Shown here one piece after another: positions 41,689 through 50,364 of a stretch of DNA of 51,049 nucleotides. The position numbers and the translations under genes are program-made. Origin of the DNA: AC-32 sp038236705. Its GTDB lineage: Bacteria; Actinomycetota; Thermoleophilia; Gaiellales; Gaiellaceae. Every line of letters starts with the position of its first letter. Within the stretch, counting starts at the first letter, position 1. The notes under the pieces are model-generated. The model ran no database searches, had not been told where the DNA came from, and saw only the letters and a list, made by a program, of their open reading frames with translations. The stretch spans positions 1 to 51,049 of the forward strand of contig JBBRZN010000015.1 in assembly GCA_038236705.1 (NCBI GenBank), in the 5' to 3' direction.

Positions 41689-41694
41689 AGAGTA
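41689..41694 (-). promoter_or_regulatory. -10 box TACTCT, leaderless subtilase promoter
   Basis: On the minus strand TACTCT ends 8 nt before TTG 41680 with no ribosome binding site, in the 30-bp divergent gap shared with fabI. Confidence 0.45.
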
Positions 41695-41697
41695 GCG

Positions 41698-41703
41698 CAG
41701 AAT
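41698..41703 (+). promoter_or_regulatory. Weak -10 box CAGAAT before fabI
   Basis: CAGAAT ends 7 nt before GTG 41711. It breaks the TANNNT form at the first base but keeps the leaderless spacing. Confidence 0.3.
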
Positions 41704-41710
41704 CGCCGTC

Positions 41711-42490
41711 GTGGACGGTCAATTCTCCGGCAAGCGCGGCCTCGTTCTCGGCGTCGCCAACCGCCGCTCGATCGCCTGGGCGATCGCCCGGCGCCTCGCC
41801 GAGGACGGCGCAAGCCTTGCCTTCACCTACCAGGGCGAGCGGATCGAGAAGAGCGTGCGCGAGCTGGCCGAGACGGTCGCCTCGCCGCTCGTCACCTCCT
41901 GCGACGTGCGGGCCGACGGCGACCTCGAGCGCGTCTTCGGGGAGGTCGGCGACATCTTCGGCGGCAAGCTCGACCTGCTCGTCCACTCGGTCGCCTACGC
42001 GGCGGCGGAGGATCTCGAGGGCCGCTTCACCGACACCCCGCGCGACCGCTTCTGGATGGCCGTGGACGTCTCGGCCTACTCGCTCGTCGCCTGCTCGCGC
42101 CTGGCGGAGCCGCTGATGGACGCCGCGGGCGGCGGCTCGATCCTGACGATGACCTACCTCGGCGGTGAGCGCGCCGTGCCGCACTACAACGTGATGGGCG
42201 TGGCCAAGGCAACCCTCGACGCCTCCGTGCGCTACCTCGCCTGGGACCTCGGCAAGAAGAACATCCGCGTGAACGCGGTCTCGGCAGGACCGGTGCGGAC
42301 CCTGGCCGCCCGCTCGATCGCCGGCTTCCCGACGATGGAGGCGATCGTAAACGAGCGCTCGCCGCTGCATCGCCCGATCGATGCCGACGACGTGGGCGCG
42401 GCCGCCGCGTACCTGCTCTCGGACGACGCCCACAACGTGACCGCAACAACGCTCTACGTCGACGCCGGTTACCACTCGATGGGCATGTAG
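41711..42490 (+). CDS. fabI: Enoyl-[acyl-carrier-protein] reductase (NADH)
   Basis: A 259-residue cytoplasmic enzyme doing the last reduction of each fatty-acid elongation round. VLGVANRRSIAWAIA is the atypical cofactor motif of FabI. The YNVMGVAKATLDASVRYLA motif gives Tyr-x6-Lys, the spacing that separates FabI from ordinary SDRs. SAGPVRTLAARSI, FPTMEAIVNERSPLHRPI and TLYVDAGYHSMGM are characteristic. It is monocistronic. The triclosan and isoniazid target class applies. Confidence 0.96.
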   Translation: MDGQFSGKRGLVLGVANRRSIAWAIARRLAEDGASLAFTYQGERIEKSVRELAETVASPLVTSCDVRADGDLERVFGEVGDIFGGKLDLLVHSVAYAAAEDLEGRFTDTPRDRFWMAVDVSAYSLVACSRLAEPLMDAAGGGSILTMTYLGGERAVPHYNVMGVAKATLDASVRYLAWDLGKKNIRVNAVSAGPVRTLAARSIAGFPTMEAIVNERSPLHRPIDADDVGAAAAYLLSDDAHNVTATTLYVDAGYHSMGM

Positions 42491-42874
42491 AGGTGCCCTG
42501 AGACAGGCCGGTTTTTGGCTGAGCCAGCGGATTACCAGGCCGTGGAGCACCGCTAGATACCGTCGTTGTGTGGACGCGGTGATGCCACGAATCGTCGTCT
42601 ATGAGGACAACGGGGCTTACGTAGTCTCGTGTCACATTACCCGGCGCGAAGCAGGTTTCGTACTCCAGGCGTCGCCCGGCGGACTCAGGATCGAAATCGT
42701 TCGCAGGGCTGCTACGCGGCCGGCGGCATCTTGGCCCCGGCGCCGAGATGTCATATCGTTGCGCAGCGTGGAGACCCGAGGGTTGCGCCGGAAGCAGCGC
42801 ACCTTGCTAGAGGAGACGCGTGACTTCCGGCGCGGTTGGAGAATTCCTGGAGAACGCCGTCGTAGGGTGACGGT
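42491..42874. other. Non-coding stretch before the giant signalling gene
   Basis: In 384 bp I find no convincing gene. An open frame at 42570-42917 has no conserved features and drifts to Arg-rich sequence. A TAGGGT box at 42863-42868 ends the region. GC skew and base composition resemble degraded coding DNA. Confidence 0.5.
42863..42868 (+). promoter_or_regulatory. -10 box TAGGGT before the giant gene
   Basis: TAGGGT ends 6 nt before ATG 42875, matching the leaderless pattern; no Shine-Dalgarno sequence lies between. Confidence 0.45.
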
Positions 42875-45800
42875 ATGGCGGCGAGCGACGTGCAGGACGG
42901 CCGAGCGGGAAGCGTAGACGGCGCTGACCTCCGCGAGCGCCGTCTGCAGCTGCGCGTGCTCGGGCCGATTGAGGCGCTTTCGGAAGGCGTCGCGCTCACG
43001 CTCGGCGGCCGCAAGGAACGGACGGCGCTGGCGCTGCTCGCCGCGGACGCCGGCAAGGTGGTTGCGACCGACGACCTGATCGACGGCGTCTGGGGCGACG
43101 AGCCGACCGCTGCGGCGCGCTCCACGCTCCACACCTATATCTCGAACCTGCGCAGCCGGGTCGGCGACGTCATCGTCCGCGACGGCGGCGGCTACCGCCT
43201 CGAGATCGAACGGGAGCAGGTCGACGCGTTCGTCTTCGAGCACGCCGTCTCGAATGCCCGCGAGCTTGCGGAGACGGACCAGGCACAGGCGGCGCAGACG
43301 CTGAGGCAGGCGCTCGCGCTCTGGCGCGGCCATCCGTACGCCGACGTTGTCGGCTCGCCGCCGCTCGATGTCGAGGCGAGGCGGCTGGAAGAGCTCCGGC
43401 TCGAAGCGGTCGAGGCGCGGATCGACGCGGAGCTCGCGCTCGGGCGTCACGCGGAGCTCGCGGGCGAGCTCGAGGTGTTGTGCGAGGAGAACCCGGTGCG
43501 CGAGCGCTTCCGCGCGCAGCACATGCTCGCGCTCTACCGCTCCGGCCGGCAGGCCGAGGCGCTGCGCGCCTACCAGAAGACGCGGACCTACATGGTGGAG
43601 GAGCTCGGCCTCGAGCCGTCGCCGGAGCTCCAGGAGCTGGAGCGCCTCATCCTTAACCAGGACCGCTCGCTCCTGCCCGACGCGGAGCCGCTGGTCCAGA
43701 CGCGGGCGTTCCTGCTGACGGACGTCGAGGACTCGACCGTGCTCTGGGAGCTGCACACGGAGGCGATGCGGGCAGCGATGGCCGAGCACGACCGGATCGT
43801 GCTGGGTGCCGTGAAGGCAGCCGGCGGGGAGGTCGTCAAGCGGGTCGGCGACGGCGTCGACATCGCCTTCGCCGACGCCGGCGTCGCCGTCTCGGCCGCC
43901 CAGGCGATGCAGATCGAGCTCTCGGAGGTCGACTGGCGCGAGACCGGCCCGCTGCGCGTGCGGATGGCAATCGACGCGGGCGAGGTCGAGGCGCGGGGCG
44001 GCGACTACTTCGGCCCCGTGCTCAACCGGGCAGGCCGTCTGCTCGCTGCGGCCCACGGCGGCCAGGTGCTGCTCTCCGGAGACGCGCACGGCCTCTCGTC
44101 GGCCCGCTCGGGCTGGCAGGCAAAGGCGCTGGGCGAATACCGCTTCAAGGGAATCGGCTCGCCGGTCACCGTGTTCCAGCTCGTTGTCGAGGGGCTACCG
44201 GCGGACTTCCCGCCGCTGCGGATCGATCGTCCGCTGCCGGCGCGCACGGGGTTCGGCCGCTCGGTTCGGGGCTACGAGCTGCGGGAGAAGGTCGGCGCCG
44301 GCCACTTGGGGGTCGTCTACCGCGCCTATCAACCCTCCGTTGGCCGCGAGGTGGCGATCAAGGTGATCCGGCCCGAGCTGATCAACCAGGCCGCTTTCAT
44401 CCGTCGCTTCGAGGCCGACGCCCAGCTCGTCGCCCAGCTCGAGCATCCGCACGTCGTCTCGCTCTATGACTTCTGGCGCGACCCCGAGGGCGCCTATCTG
44501 GTGACGCGGTGGTTGCGCGGCGGCTCGCTGGAACACGCCCTCGAGCGCGGGCCCTGGAAGCTCGAGGCTGCCTCGCGTCTTCTCGCCCAGATCGGCAGCG
44601 CGCTGGCCTACGCGCACCGGCAGGGCGTCGTCCACCGCGATCTCAGGCCCGCGAACGTGCTGCTGGACGAGGACGGGTATGCCTACCTGTCCGACTTCGG
44701 CATCGCCGCACGACTCAGCGACCTGGACGACCCGCGCCACCTCGCCGGCGGTTCGCGCGCGTACCTGCCGCCCGAGGAGATCACGGGGGAGGCGCACACG
44801 CCGCGCTCGGACTTGTACGGGCTCGGTCTCCTCACGTTCGAGCTGCTCACCGGCGAGCGGCCGCCCATGGACGCGCCCCTGCCGCCGCTCACATCGGTGC
44901 GTCCCGAGCTGCCGAACCTGCTCGGCGCCGTGATCGCGCGCGCAACCGCGCTCGACCCGGGCGAGCGGTACGCGTCCGTGGACGAGTTCCTAACGGCTTT
45001 CGCGAGGACGGCGGGAACGGACACGCCGGCTCTGGCCGAGACCTACACGCCCGCGGAGAACCCGTACAAGGGCCTGAGGGCCTTCGGCGAGAGCGACGCG
45101 GAGCACTTCTTCGGCCGCGACGCCCTCGTCGACCAGCTCCTGAGCGCCGTCGCCGAGCAGCGGCTGGTCGCGGTCGTCGGCCCGTCGGGCATCGGCAAGT
45201 CGTCGGTCGTGACGGCGGGGCTCGTCCCGGCACTGCGGAAGGGCGCGCTTCCCGGCTCGGACCGCTGGCTCGTCGCCGATCTCTTCCCGGGCGCCCACCC
45301 GTTCGAGGAGCTTGCCGGCGCGCTCCTGCGAGTCGCGGTCGAGCGGCCGGACGACCTGGTCGAGGAGCTTGGCCGCGACGAGCTCGGCATCCGGCGAGCG
45401 GTCAAGCGCATCCTCCCGGCCGGCAGCGAGCTGCTGCTCGTCGTCGACCAGTTCGAGGAGCTCTTCACACTCACGACCGACGAGGAGGTACGCCGCCGCT
45501 TCCTCGACGGGCTGACGGCGCTCGCGGCCGACCCGCGCGCGCCCGTGCGTCTCGTCGTCACGCTGCGCGCCGACTTCCTCGACCACCCGCTTCGCTACCC
45601 CGAGTTCGGCGAGCTGCTCGGAGCGGGCCTCGTGACCGTGCCCGCGCCCTCGGAGGACGAGCTGGCGGAGGCGGTCGAGCGCCCGGCCGCGACGGTAGGC
45701 GTGCGCTTCGAGCCGGGCCTCGTCTCGCAGATCGCTGCGGACGTGCACGACCAGCCCGGCGCGCTGCCGCTGCTCCAGTACGCGCTCACCGAGCTCTTCG

Positions 45801-48631
45801 CCGCGCGCACGAGCGACCTGCTCACGCTCGAGGGCTATCGCGCCACCGGCGGGGTTGTAGGGGCGCTCGGCCGGCGCGCCGAGGAACTGTACGCACGGCT
45901 AGACACCCCCGCGCAGCGTGCCTGCCGCCAGGTGTTCCTCCGGCTGGTGAGCGTCGACCCGACGGGCCAGGACACGCGCCGCCGCGTGCGCAGGCGCGAG
46001 CTGCGGGGGCTCGAGCTCGAGCCCGACGCGCTCGAGAGGATCCTCGGCCGCTACGGCGAGCACCGGCTGCTCTCGTTCGACCGGGAGCCGCTGACGCGGA
46101 CGCCGACGGTCGAGGTCGCTCACGAGGCGATTCTCTCCCAGTGGGAACGGCTGCGCGGCTGGATCGACGAGCGTCGCGAGGACCTCCTCCTCCACCGGCG
46201 GCTGGTCGAGGGGGTGCAGGAGTGGGAAGACGCCGAGCGCGACGCCGAGTACCTGCCGCGCGAGGGCCGCCTCGCGCAGTTCGAGAGCTGGGCAGCCGGC
46301 ACGGATCTCGCGCTGACCGCCGCGGAGCGCGAGTTCCTCGCCGAGGCGCGCGCCGCCGCCGACGCGGCCGCCCGCCGGCAGACGCGCAGGCGGCGCGCCA
46401 TCTTGGCCGGCTTCGCCTGTCTCGCCGCGGCGGCGTCCGTGCTGGCGGCGTTCGCCCTCGTCCTCCGCGGCCGGGCCAGCGACGACGCGCGACTCTCGAA
46501 GGCCAGGCAGCTCGCCGCTTCGGCGGAGGCGAACCTCGACGTCGACCCCGAGTTGAGCATCCTGCTGGCGATCGAGTCGGCTAAGACGACGCGCACGCAC
46601 GACGGGACCGTGCTGCGCGAGACCGAGCAGGCCCTTCACGACGCCCTCGCCGCCTCGCGCGTGCTGACGACAGTTCCGGGGATCGGCCGGACGAAGGGGC
46701 TCGCGCACGTCGCCGAGCTCGCGCCCGACGGCGCGACGTTCGTCGCGGCCGATGTCCAAGGTCAGACGGCGAGTCTCCACGATGTCCGCACCGGAAGGCG
46801 GCTCGCGACGCTGCGGGGTCACACGGGTGACGTCCTCGCCGTCGGCTACAGCCCGAAGGGCGACGTCGTCGCCACCGGAGCCGCTGACGGCACAGCACGC
46901 CTGTGGAGCGCGAAGACCGGCGAGCTCCTGCACACGCTGCGGGCACACCGCGGAGCCGTGCTGACGACGAAGTTCGATGCCGCCGGCCGCCGCCTCGCCA
47001 CGCTCGGCACCGATCAGGCCGTGCGCGTCTGGGACGTGGAAAGCGGGCGCAAGCTGCAGGCGTTTCTCGGCGTGCACCGCCGAACGGAACCCGAGTCGGC
47101 ATGGGGGGAGGGAGTCGCGTTCGTCGGCCGCGACAGAGTCGCGATCTCCCCGTGGGCTTACGGCAGCCCGTTGTCGCCCGTGGTCGCGCGGATCTTCAAT
47201 CTGTCCTCCGGAGCCGAGGTCGGCACCGTCGAGCGCCCGGGCGGGAACGCCGGAGCGAGCGCGGCAGAGATCGCCGTCAGCCCCGACGGGACGCTGCTCG
47301 CAGCCAATCACGGCCAAGTTGAGTTCGACCTCTACCGCCTGCCGAGCGGCAAGCTGCTCGACGTCGTCGAGGCGCACAGCACAGTACTGGACATCGAGTT
47401 CAGCCGCGACGGCAGCGTCCTCGCAACGTCAGGCGTCGACGGCGTGGCGAGGGTCTGGCAGATCCGGGACGGCAAGCTGCGCGAGCTCCTTGCTCTGCGC
47501 GGCAACCCGAACCCGGTGATGAGCGTGTCCTTCTCCGGGGACGCGACGAGGCTCGTGACGGTCGGCCAGATCTCGCAGGAGGCGCGGGTTTGGGACGTCT
47601 CAGCGGCGGGGCGCGGAGAGGTCTTGACGCTGCCCGGGCCCGAGTCCGGACCCGTCTTTCCGGCGATCGCGTTCACGCCCGACGGCCGCCGGCTCGTCGC
47701 GAGCTCGGGCCCGGCGGGAACTGTCCGGGTTTGGAACGCAAGAACCGGCGCTCAGCTCGTCGTCATCGACGGACACGCCCGCGCGCGCGCGCCTACGCAC
47801 GGCGTCATCGGCATCGACGTGACCCGCGACGGCTCGCGCATCGCCACGGCGGGCGCCGACGGGAGTGCGCGTGTGTACGACGCGGACAGCGGCGAGGAGC
47901 TACTCGTCGTGCGCGGACGACACTGCGGCGGCGAGGGCGGCTGCGCGGTCAATCGGGCCGTCTTCAGTCCAGACGGAACGAAGATCGCCACCACGGGATC
48001 CGACGCGACCGTACGGATCATGGCGGCCGACAGCGGTCGCCAGCTCAGGGTGTTCCGCGCCCCGGGCCCTGTCGGCTCGGGCACGTACTCGGTCGAGTGG
48101 GGCGCCGACGGCAAACGGGTGCTCGCGTTTGGCAAGAGTGGAGCGCGCGTCTGGGACGTCGACACCGGGCGAGCGCTCGTACGCACTCCGGGCTCGCCGG
48201 GGCCGGGTGTCTCCGCCGCGTGGAGCCCCGACAGGAAGCAGATCCTGACGGAGGGAGGCGACGGACCGCTGGTGTGGGACGCCGTCACCGGGAGGATGGT
48301 GCGGACGGTCGAGGCCGGCGCGCCCATCGCGGACATTTCGTTCAGCCGGGACGGGACCCGCCTGGCGCTCACGACCGCCGACCCGAGCTTGAGCACGAGG
48401 ATCTGGGACTGGCCCGGCGACGCCGAGCTGCTGAAGCTCACCGACGGCGCGATACGCGCGGTCTTCAGTCCCGACGGCAAGCTGCTCGCGGGCGTGCTCA
48501 GCGAGCCGACGCCGTACGTGCACGTGTGGGCCCTCGACGTCGACCGCCTGCTCGAGATCGCTCGCGGGCGCGTCACGCGCTCGCTCACCGACGCGGAATG
48601 CCGCCGGTACCTCCAGAGCCCTTGCCCGTAA
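42875..48631 (+). CDS. SARP/BTAD - nucleotide cyclase - Ser/Thr kinase - STAND NTPase - WD40 membrane protein
   Basis: A 1918-residue signalling protein. In order: an OmpR-like winged helix with BTAD (about 25-265), as in SARP regulators; a class III adenylate/guanylate cyclase-like domain (about 275-445) with metal Asp283 and Asp326 and the Asn384/Arg388 pair; a Ser/Thr kinase (about 467-710) with GAGHLG, Lys496, HRDLRPAN at 587-594 and DFG at 607-609; an nSTAND NTPase (about 728-1150) with Walker A GPSGIGKSS (769-777) and Walker B LLLVVDQFEELF (853-864); a single membrane helix (about 1175-1197); and a beta-propeller of WD40-like repeats (about 1270-1895). The tail TDAECRRYLQSPCP is typical of the STAND-WD40 family. 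The propeller would lie outside the membrane and the DNA-binding part inside. Ligand, target and cyclase activity are unknown. Confidence 0.88.
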   Translation: MAASDVQDGRAGSVDGADLRERRLQLRVLGPIEALSEGVALTLGGRKERTALALLAADAGKVVATDDLIDGVWGDEPTAAARSTLHTYISNLRSRVGDVIVRDGGGYRLEIEREQVDAFVFEHAVSNARELAETDQAQAAQTLRQALALWRGHPYADVVGSPPLDVEARRLEELRLEAVEARIDAELALGRHAELAGELEVLCEENPVRERFRAQHMLALYRSGRQAEALRAYQKTRTYMVEELGLEPSPELQELERLILNQDRSLLPDAEPLVQTRAFLLTDVEDSTVLWELHTEAMRAAMAEHDRIVLGAVKAAGGEVVKRVGDGVDIAFADAGVAVSAAQAMQIELSEVDWRETGPLRVRMAIDAGEVEARGGDYFGPVLNRAGRLLAAAHGGQVLLSGDAHGLSSARSGWQAKALGEYRFKGIGSPVTVFQLVVEGLPADFPPLRIDRPLPARTGFGRSVRGYELREKVGAGHLGVVYRAYQPSVGREVAIKVIRPELINQAAFIRRFEADAQLVAQLEHPHVVSLYDFWRDPEGAYLVTRWLRGGSLEHALERGPWKLEAASRLLAQIGSALAYAHRQGVVHRDLRPANVLLDEDGYAYLSDFGIAARLSDLDDPRHLAGGSRAYLPPEEITGEAHTPRSDLYGLGLLTFELLTGERPPMDAPLPPLTSVRPELPNLLGAVIARATALDPGERYASVDEFLTAFARTAGTDTPALAETYTPAENPYKGLRAFGESDAEHFFGRDALVDQLLSAVAEQRLVAVVGPSGIGKSSVVTAGLVPALRKGALPGSDRWLVADLFPGAHPFEELAGALLRVAVERPDDLVEELGRDELGIRRAVKRILPAGSELLLVVDQFEELFTLTTDEEVRRRFLDGLTALAADPRAPVRLVVTLRADFLDHPLRYPEFGELLGAGLVTVPAPSEDELAEAVERPAATVGVRFEPGLVSQIAADVHDQPGALPLLQYALTELFAARTSDLLTLEGYRATGGVVGALGRRAEELYARLDTPAQRACRQVFLRLVSVDPTGQDTRRRVRRRELRGLELEPDALERILGRYGEHRLLSFDREPLTRTPTVEVAHEAILSQWERLRGWIDERREDLLLHRRLVEGVQEWEDAERDAEYLPREGRLAQFESWAAGTDLALTAAEREFLAEARAAADAAARRQTRRRRAILAGFACLAAAASVLAAFALVLRGRASDDARLSKARQLAASAEANLDVDPELSILLAIESAKTTRTHDGTVLRETEQALHDALAASRVLTTVPGIGRTKGLAHVAELAPDGATFVAADVQGQTASLHDVRTGRRLATLRGHTGDVLAVGYSPKGDVVATGAADGTARLWSAKTGELLHTLRAHRGAVLTTKFDAAGRRLATLGTDQAVRVWDVESGRKLQAFLGVHRRTEPESAWGEGVAFVGRDRVAISPWAYGSPLSPVVARIFNLSSGAEVGTVERPGGNAGASAAEIAVSPDGTLLAANHGQVEFDLYRLPSGKLLDVVEAHSTVLDIEFSRDGSVLATSGVDGVARVWQIRDGKLRELLALRGNPNPVMSVSFSGDATRLVTVGQISQEARVWDVSAAGRGEVLTLPGPESGPVFPAIAFTPDGRRLVASSGPAGTVRVWNARTGAQLVVIDGHARARAPTHGVIGIDVTRDGSRIATAGADGSARVYDADSGEELLVVRGRHCGGEGGCAVNRAVFSPDGTKIATTGSDATVRIMAADSGRQLRVFRAPGPVGSGTYSVEWGADGKRVLAFGKSGARVWDVDTGRALVRTPGSPGPGVSAAWSPDRKQILTEGGDGPLVWDAVTGRMVRTVEAGAPIADISFSRDGTRLALTTADPSLSTRIWDWPGDAELLKLTDGAIRAVFSPDGKLLAGVLSEPTPYVHVWALDVDRLLEIARGRVTRSLTDAECRRYLQSPCP

Positions 48632-49177
48632 GGCGGACACGGCGGCGTTCGAGGCGGTCGACACCTCGCGGGATGCGACGCTGACGCACTCCGGTCCGGC
48701 GTGTTCGACCACGTCGGTGGGCGGTGCGTCTTCCCATGGCTCGGAGCGTCGGCACGATCGTCCAGGGGGACCGGTGTTGACCTCGCGGTTCGCTCCTCCA
48801 AGCGAGGGCATCTTGGTGGGCTTTGTGCCGGCGCCGACCCAGGGAGGGGGCGGCAGTGCGAGTCGGCAAGGGAGGCCTTCGTTGCTCTCGACTGGCCTTT
48901 CCCCTTGTGGCACAGAGTGGAGATACGTGATGCCGGAAGTCCTGACTACCTCGCGCCGGCCAAGCCGCCGACTCGCAAGTACGCGCATGGCGGCTCGCCG
49001 GCTCTCCCGTGCTCGCGTTTGCCGCTCCTGGTGAGGACCCGGTGATGACACATATCGGGCTGGAACTGGAGGTGGGCTCGATGTTCCGGGTGATTACTCA
49101 TGGGGCAAACGTGATTCCCCGCCTGCGGACTGAGGCCTGTCGCGATGGTTACTCACGCGATGGGCATGTAGCGGCTC
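48632..49177. other. Gene-poor region between the giant gene and arsR
   Basis: No supported gene lies in these 546 bp. Several overlapping open frames of about 100 codons on both strands lack any motif or signal and contradict each other. Repeat-like phrases were not found. It may be decayed coding DNA or the remnant of an insertion that brought the ars genes; neither can be shown. Confidence 0.5.
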
Positions 49178-49218
49178 TTGACATATCGACGAACTTCGTT
49201 ACGATGGTTGTCGATATG
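49178..49218 (+). promoter_or_regulatory. arsR promoter with ArsR-type operator
   Basis: TTGACA (49178-49183), a 16-bp spacer and TACGAT (49200-49205) form the best sigma-70 promoter in the window. CATATCGAC (49182-49190) and GTCGATATG (49210-49218) are a perfect 9-bp inverted repeat spanning the promoter and the arsR start codon, suited to repression by the ArsR dimer. Confidence 0.75.
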
Positions 49219-49560
49219 ACTCGTACGCTCGACTTGATCGCCTGCTGCCGGCCGCTCGACGCCGAGGCGCTTGCGGACGACGAGGCCGAGGCGACGGCGC
49301 GGCTGTTCAAGGCGCTGAGCGACCCGGCTCGGGTGAAGATCGTGAACCTGCTCGCCCGCACCGCGAGCCCTGTGTGCGGCTGCGAACTCGTGCCGGAGCT
49401 GGGGCTCGCCCAGGCGACGGTCAGCCACCACCTGAAGAAACTTGCCGAGGCCGGGCTGCTCGAGCGCGAGCAGCGTGGCAAGTGGGCCTACTTCTCCCTC
49501 AACCCGGAGGCGAGCTCGCGACTCGAGCGCCTCGTTCACATCCCGGAGGTCATGAGATGA
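49216..49560 (+). CDS. arsR: ArsR family metalloregulator
   Basis: A 114-residue winged-helix repressor expected to leave DNA when arsenite binds. TARLFKALSDPARVKIVNLLA begins the domain, VCGCELVPELGLAQATVSHHLKKLAEAGLL holds the recognition helix, and GKWAYFSLNP is the wing. CGC sits where the ELCVCDL metal-site Cys pair stands in ArsR, and an extra CC pair (ACCRPL) lies near the N-terminus. ATG 49216 is inside the operator palindrome and only 10 nt after the -10 box, so the mRNA has almost no leader. The upstream in-frame ATG 49084 would add unconserved residues. It overlaps arsM by 4 bp. Confidence 0.92.
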   Translation: MTRTLDLIACCRPLDAEALADDEAEATARLFKALSDPARVKIVNLLARTASPVCGCELVPELGLAQATVSHHLKKLAEAGLLEREQRGKWAYFSLNPEASSRLERLVHIPEVMR

Positions 49561-50276
49561 GCACGGAACTGCGCGAACAGGTCAGGCAGCGCTACGCGGA
49601 GGCGGCCAAGTCGGGCAACGGCTGCTGCAACGAGTCCTGCTGCAGCGAGGACTTCGGCGAGGCGCTCTACAGCGCGGAGCAGCGCGGCGAGCTGCCGGAT
49701 GCGGCGGCCCTTGCCTCGCTCGGCTGCGGCAACCCAACGGCGGTGGCCGAATTGCGGGAGGGTGAGACGGTGCTCGACCTCGGCTCTGGCGGTGGCATCG
49801 ACGTGATCCTCTCCGCCAGGCGCGTCGGGCCGACCGGATTCGCCTACGGGCTCGACATGACCGACGAGATGCTGGCCCTGGCGCGCGTGAACGCGGCCGA
49901 GGCGGGGGTCACCAACGTCGAGTTCCTGAAGGGCGTGATCGAGGAGATCCCGTTGCCGGACGGCTCCGTCGATGTCGTGATCTCCAACTGCGTGATCAAC
50001 CTCTCGGTCGACAAGCCCGCGGTGCTGACAGAGATGGCACGCGTGCTCGAGCCTGGCGGGAGGATCGGGGTCAGCGACGTTGTCGCCGAGGATCATCTCG
50101 ATCCCGAGCAGCGCGCTGCTCGAGGCAGCTACGTCGGCTGCATCGCGGGCGCGCTCTCCCGTTCGGAGTACGTCGCGGGTCTCGAGGCCGCCGGCTTCGA
50201 GGACGTCTCGGTCGAGTTCACGCACGCGGTCGCGGACGGCATGCACGGCGCGATCGTGCAGGCTCGCAAGATCTAG
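49557..50276 (+). CDS. arsM: Arsenite S-adenosylmethyltransferase
   Basis: A 239-residue cytoplasmic enzyme that methylates arsenite to less retained, volatile species with SAM. LDLGSGGGIDVILSARRVGP is motif I, GLDMTDEMLALAR motif II, and ISNCVINLSVDKPAVL holds the conserved Cys of the ArsM site. CCNESCC near the N-terminus and a Cys in CIAGAL add the other arsenic ligands. ATG 49557 overlaps arsR, forming a two-gene operon that controls itself. No arsenite exporter is visible, so methylation seems to be the local resistance step. It converges on the partial gene at the right edge. Confidence 0.95.
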   Translation: MSTELREQVRQRYAEAAKSGNGCCNESCCSEDFGEALYSAEQRGELPDAAALASLGCGNPTAVAELREGETVLDLGSGGGIDVILSARRVGPTGFAYGLDMTDEMLALARVNAAEAGVTNVEFLKGVIEEIPLPDGSVDVVISNCVINLSVDKPAVLTEMARVLEPGGRIGVSDVVAEDHLDPEQRAARGSYVGCIAGALSRSEYVAGLEAAGFEDVSVEFTHAVADGMHGAIVQARKI

Positions 50277-50332
50277 CCGTCGATCACCGCTGCGGTCAGG
50301 CGGTCCCCGCCGAGCACGGCGATGAGGAGCGT

Positions 50333-50364
50333 CGTCAGGTGTCTAAGTCGAAACACTCCTGACG
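50333..50364. terminator. Hairpin between arsM and the convergent gene
   Basis: CGTCAGG and CCTGACG pair over 7 bp, with TGT and ACA pairing further in across a bulge. It covers the stop codon of the minus-strand gene. No T run follows. Confidence 0.35.

Noticed and set aside
39182..41695. An 837-codon plus-strand open frame opposite the subtilase
   Set aside because: It has no motifs, its composition is Arg/Asp/Glu/Gly-rich as in GC shadows, and the minus strand carries a complete subtilase.
37521..41813. A 1430-codon minus-strand open frame
   Set aside because: Only its 3' part (SDR, 37521-38282) is real. The rest is Arg-rich sequence antiparallel in phase to the subtilase, whose catalytic motifs lie in another frame.
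42570..42917. A 115-codon plus-strand open frame
   Set aside because: It overlaps the giant gene's start, has no recognisable motif and turns Arg-rich; no ribosome binding site precedes it.
48585..49051. Several 90-120-codon open frames on both strands
   Set aside because: They overlap one another in conflicting phases and none shows a domain, signal peptide or ribosome binding site.
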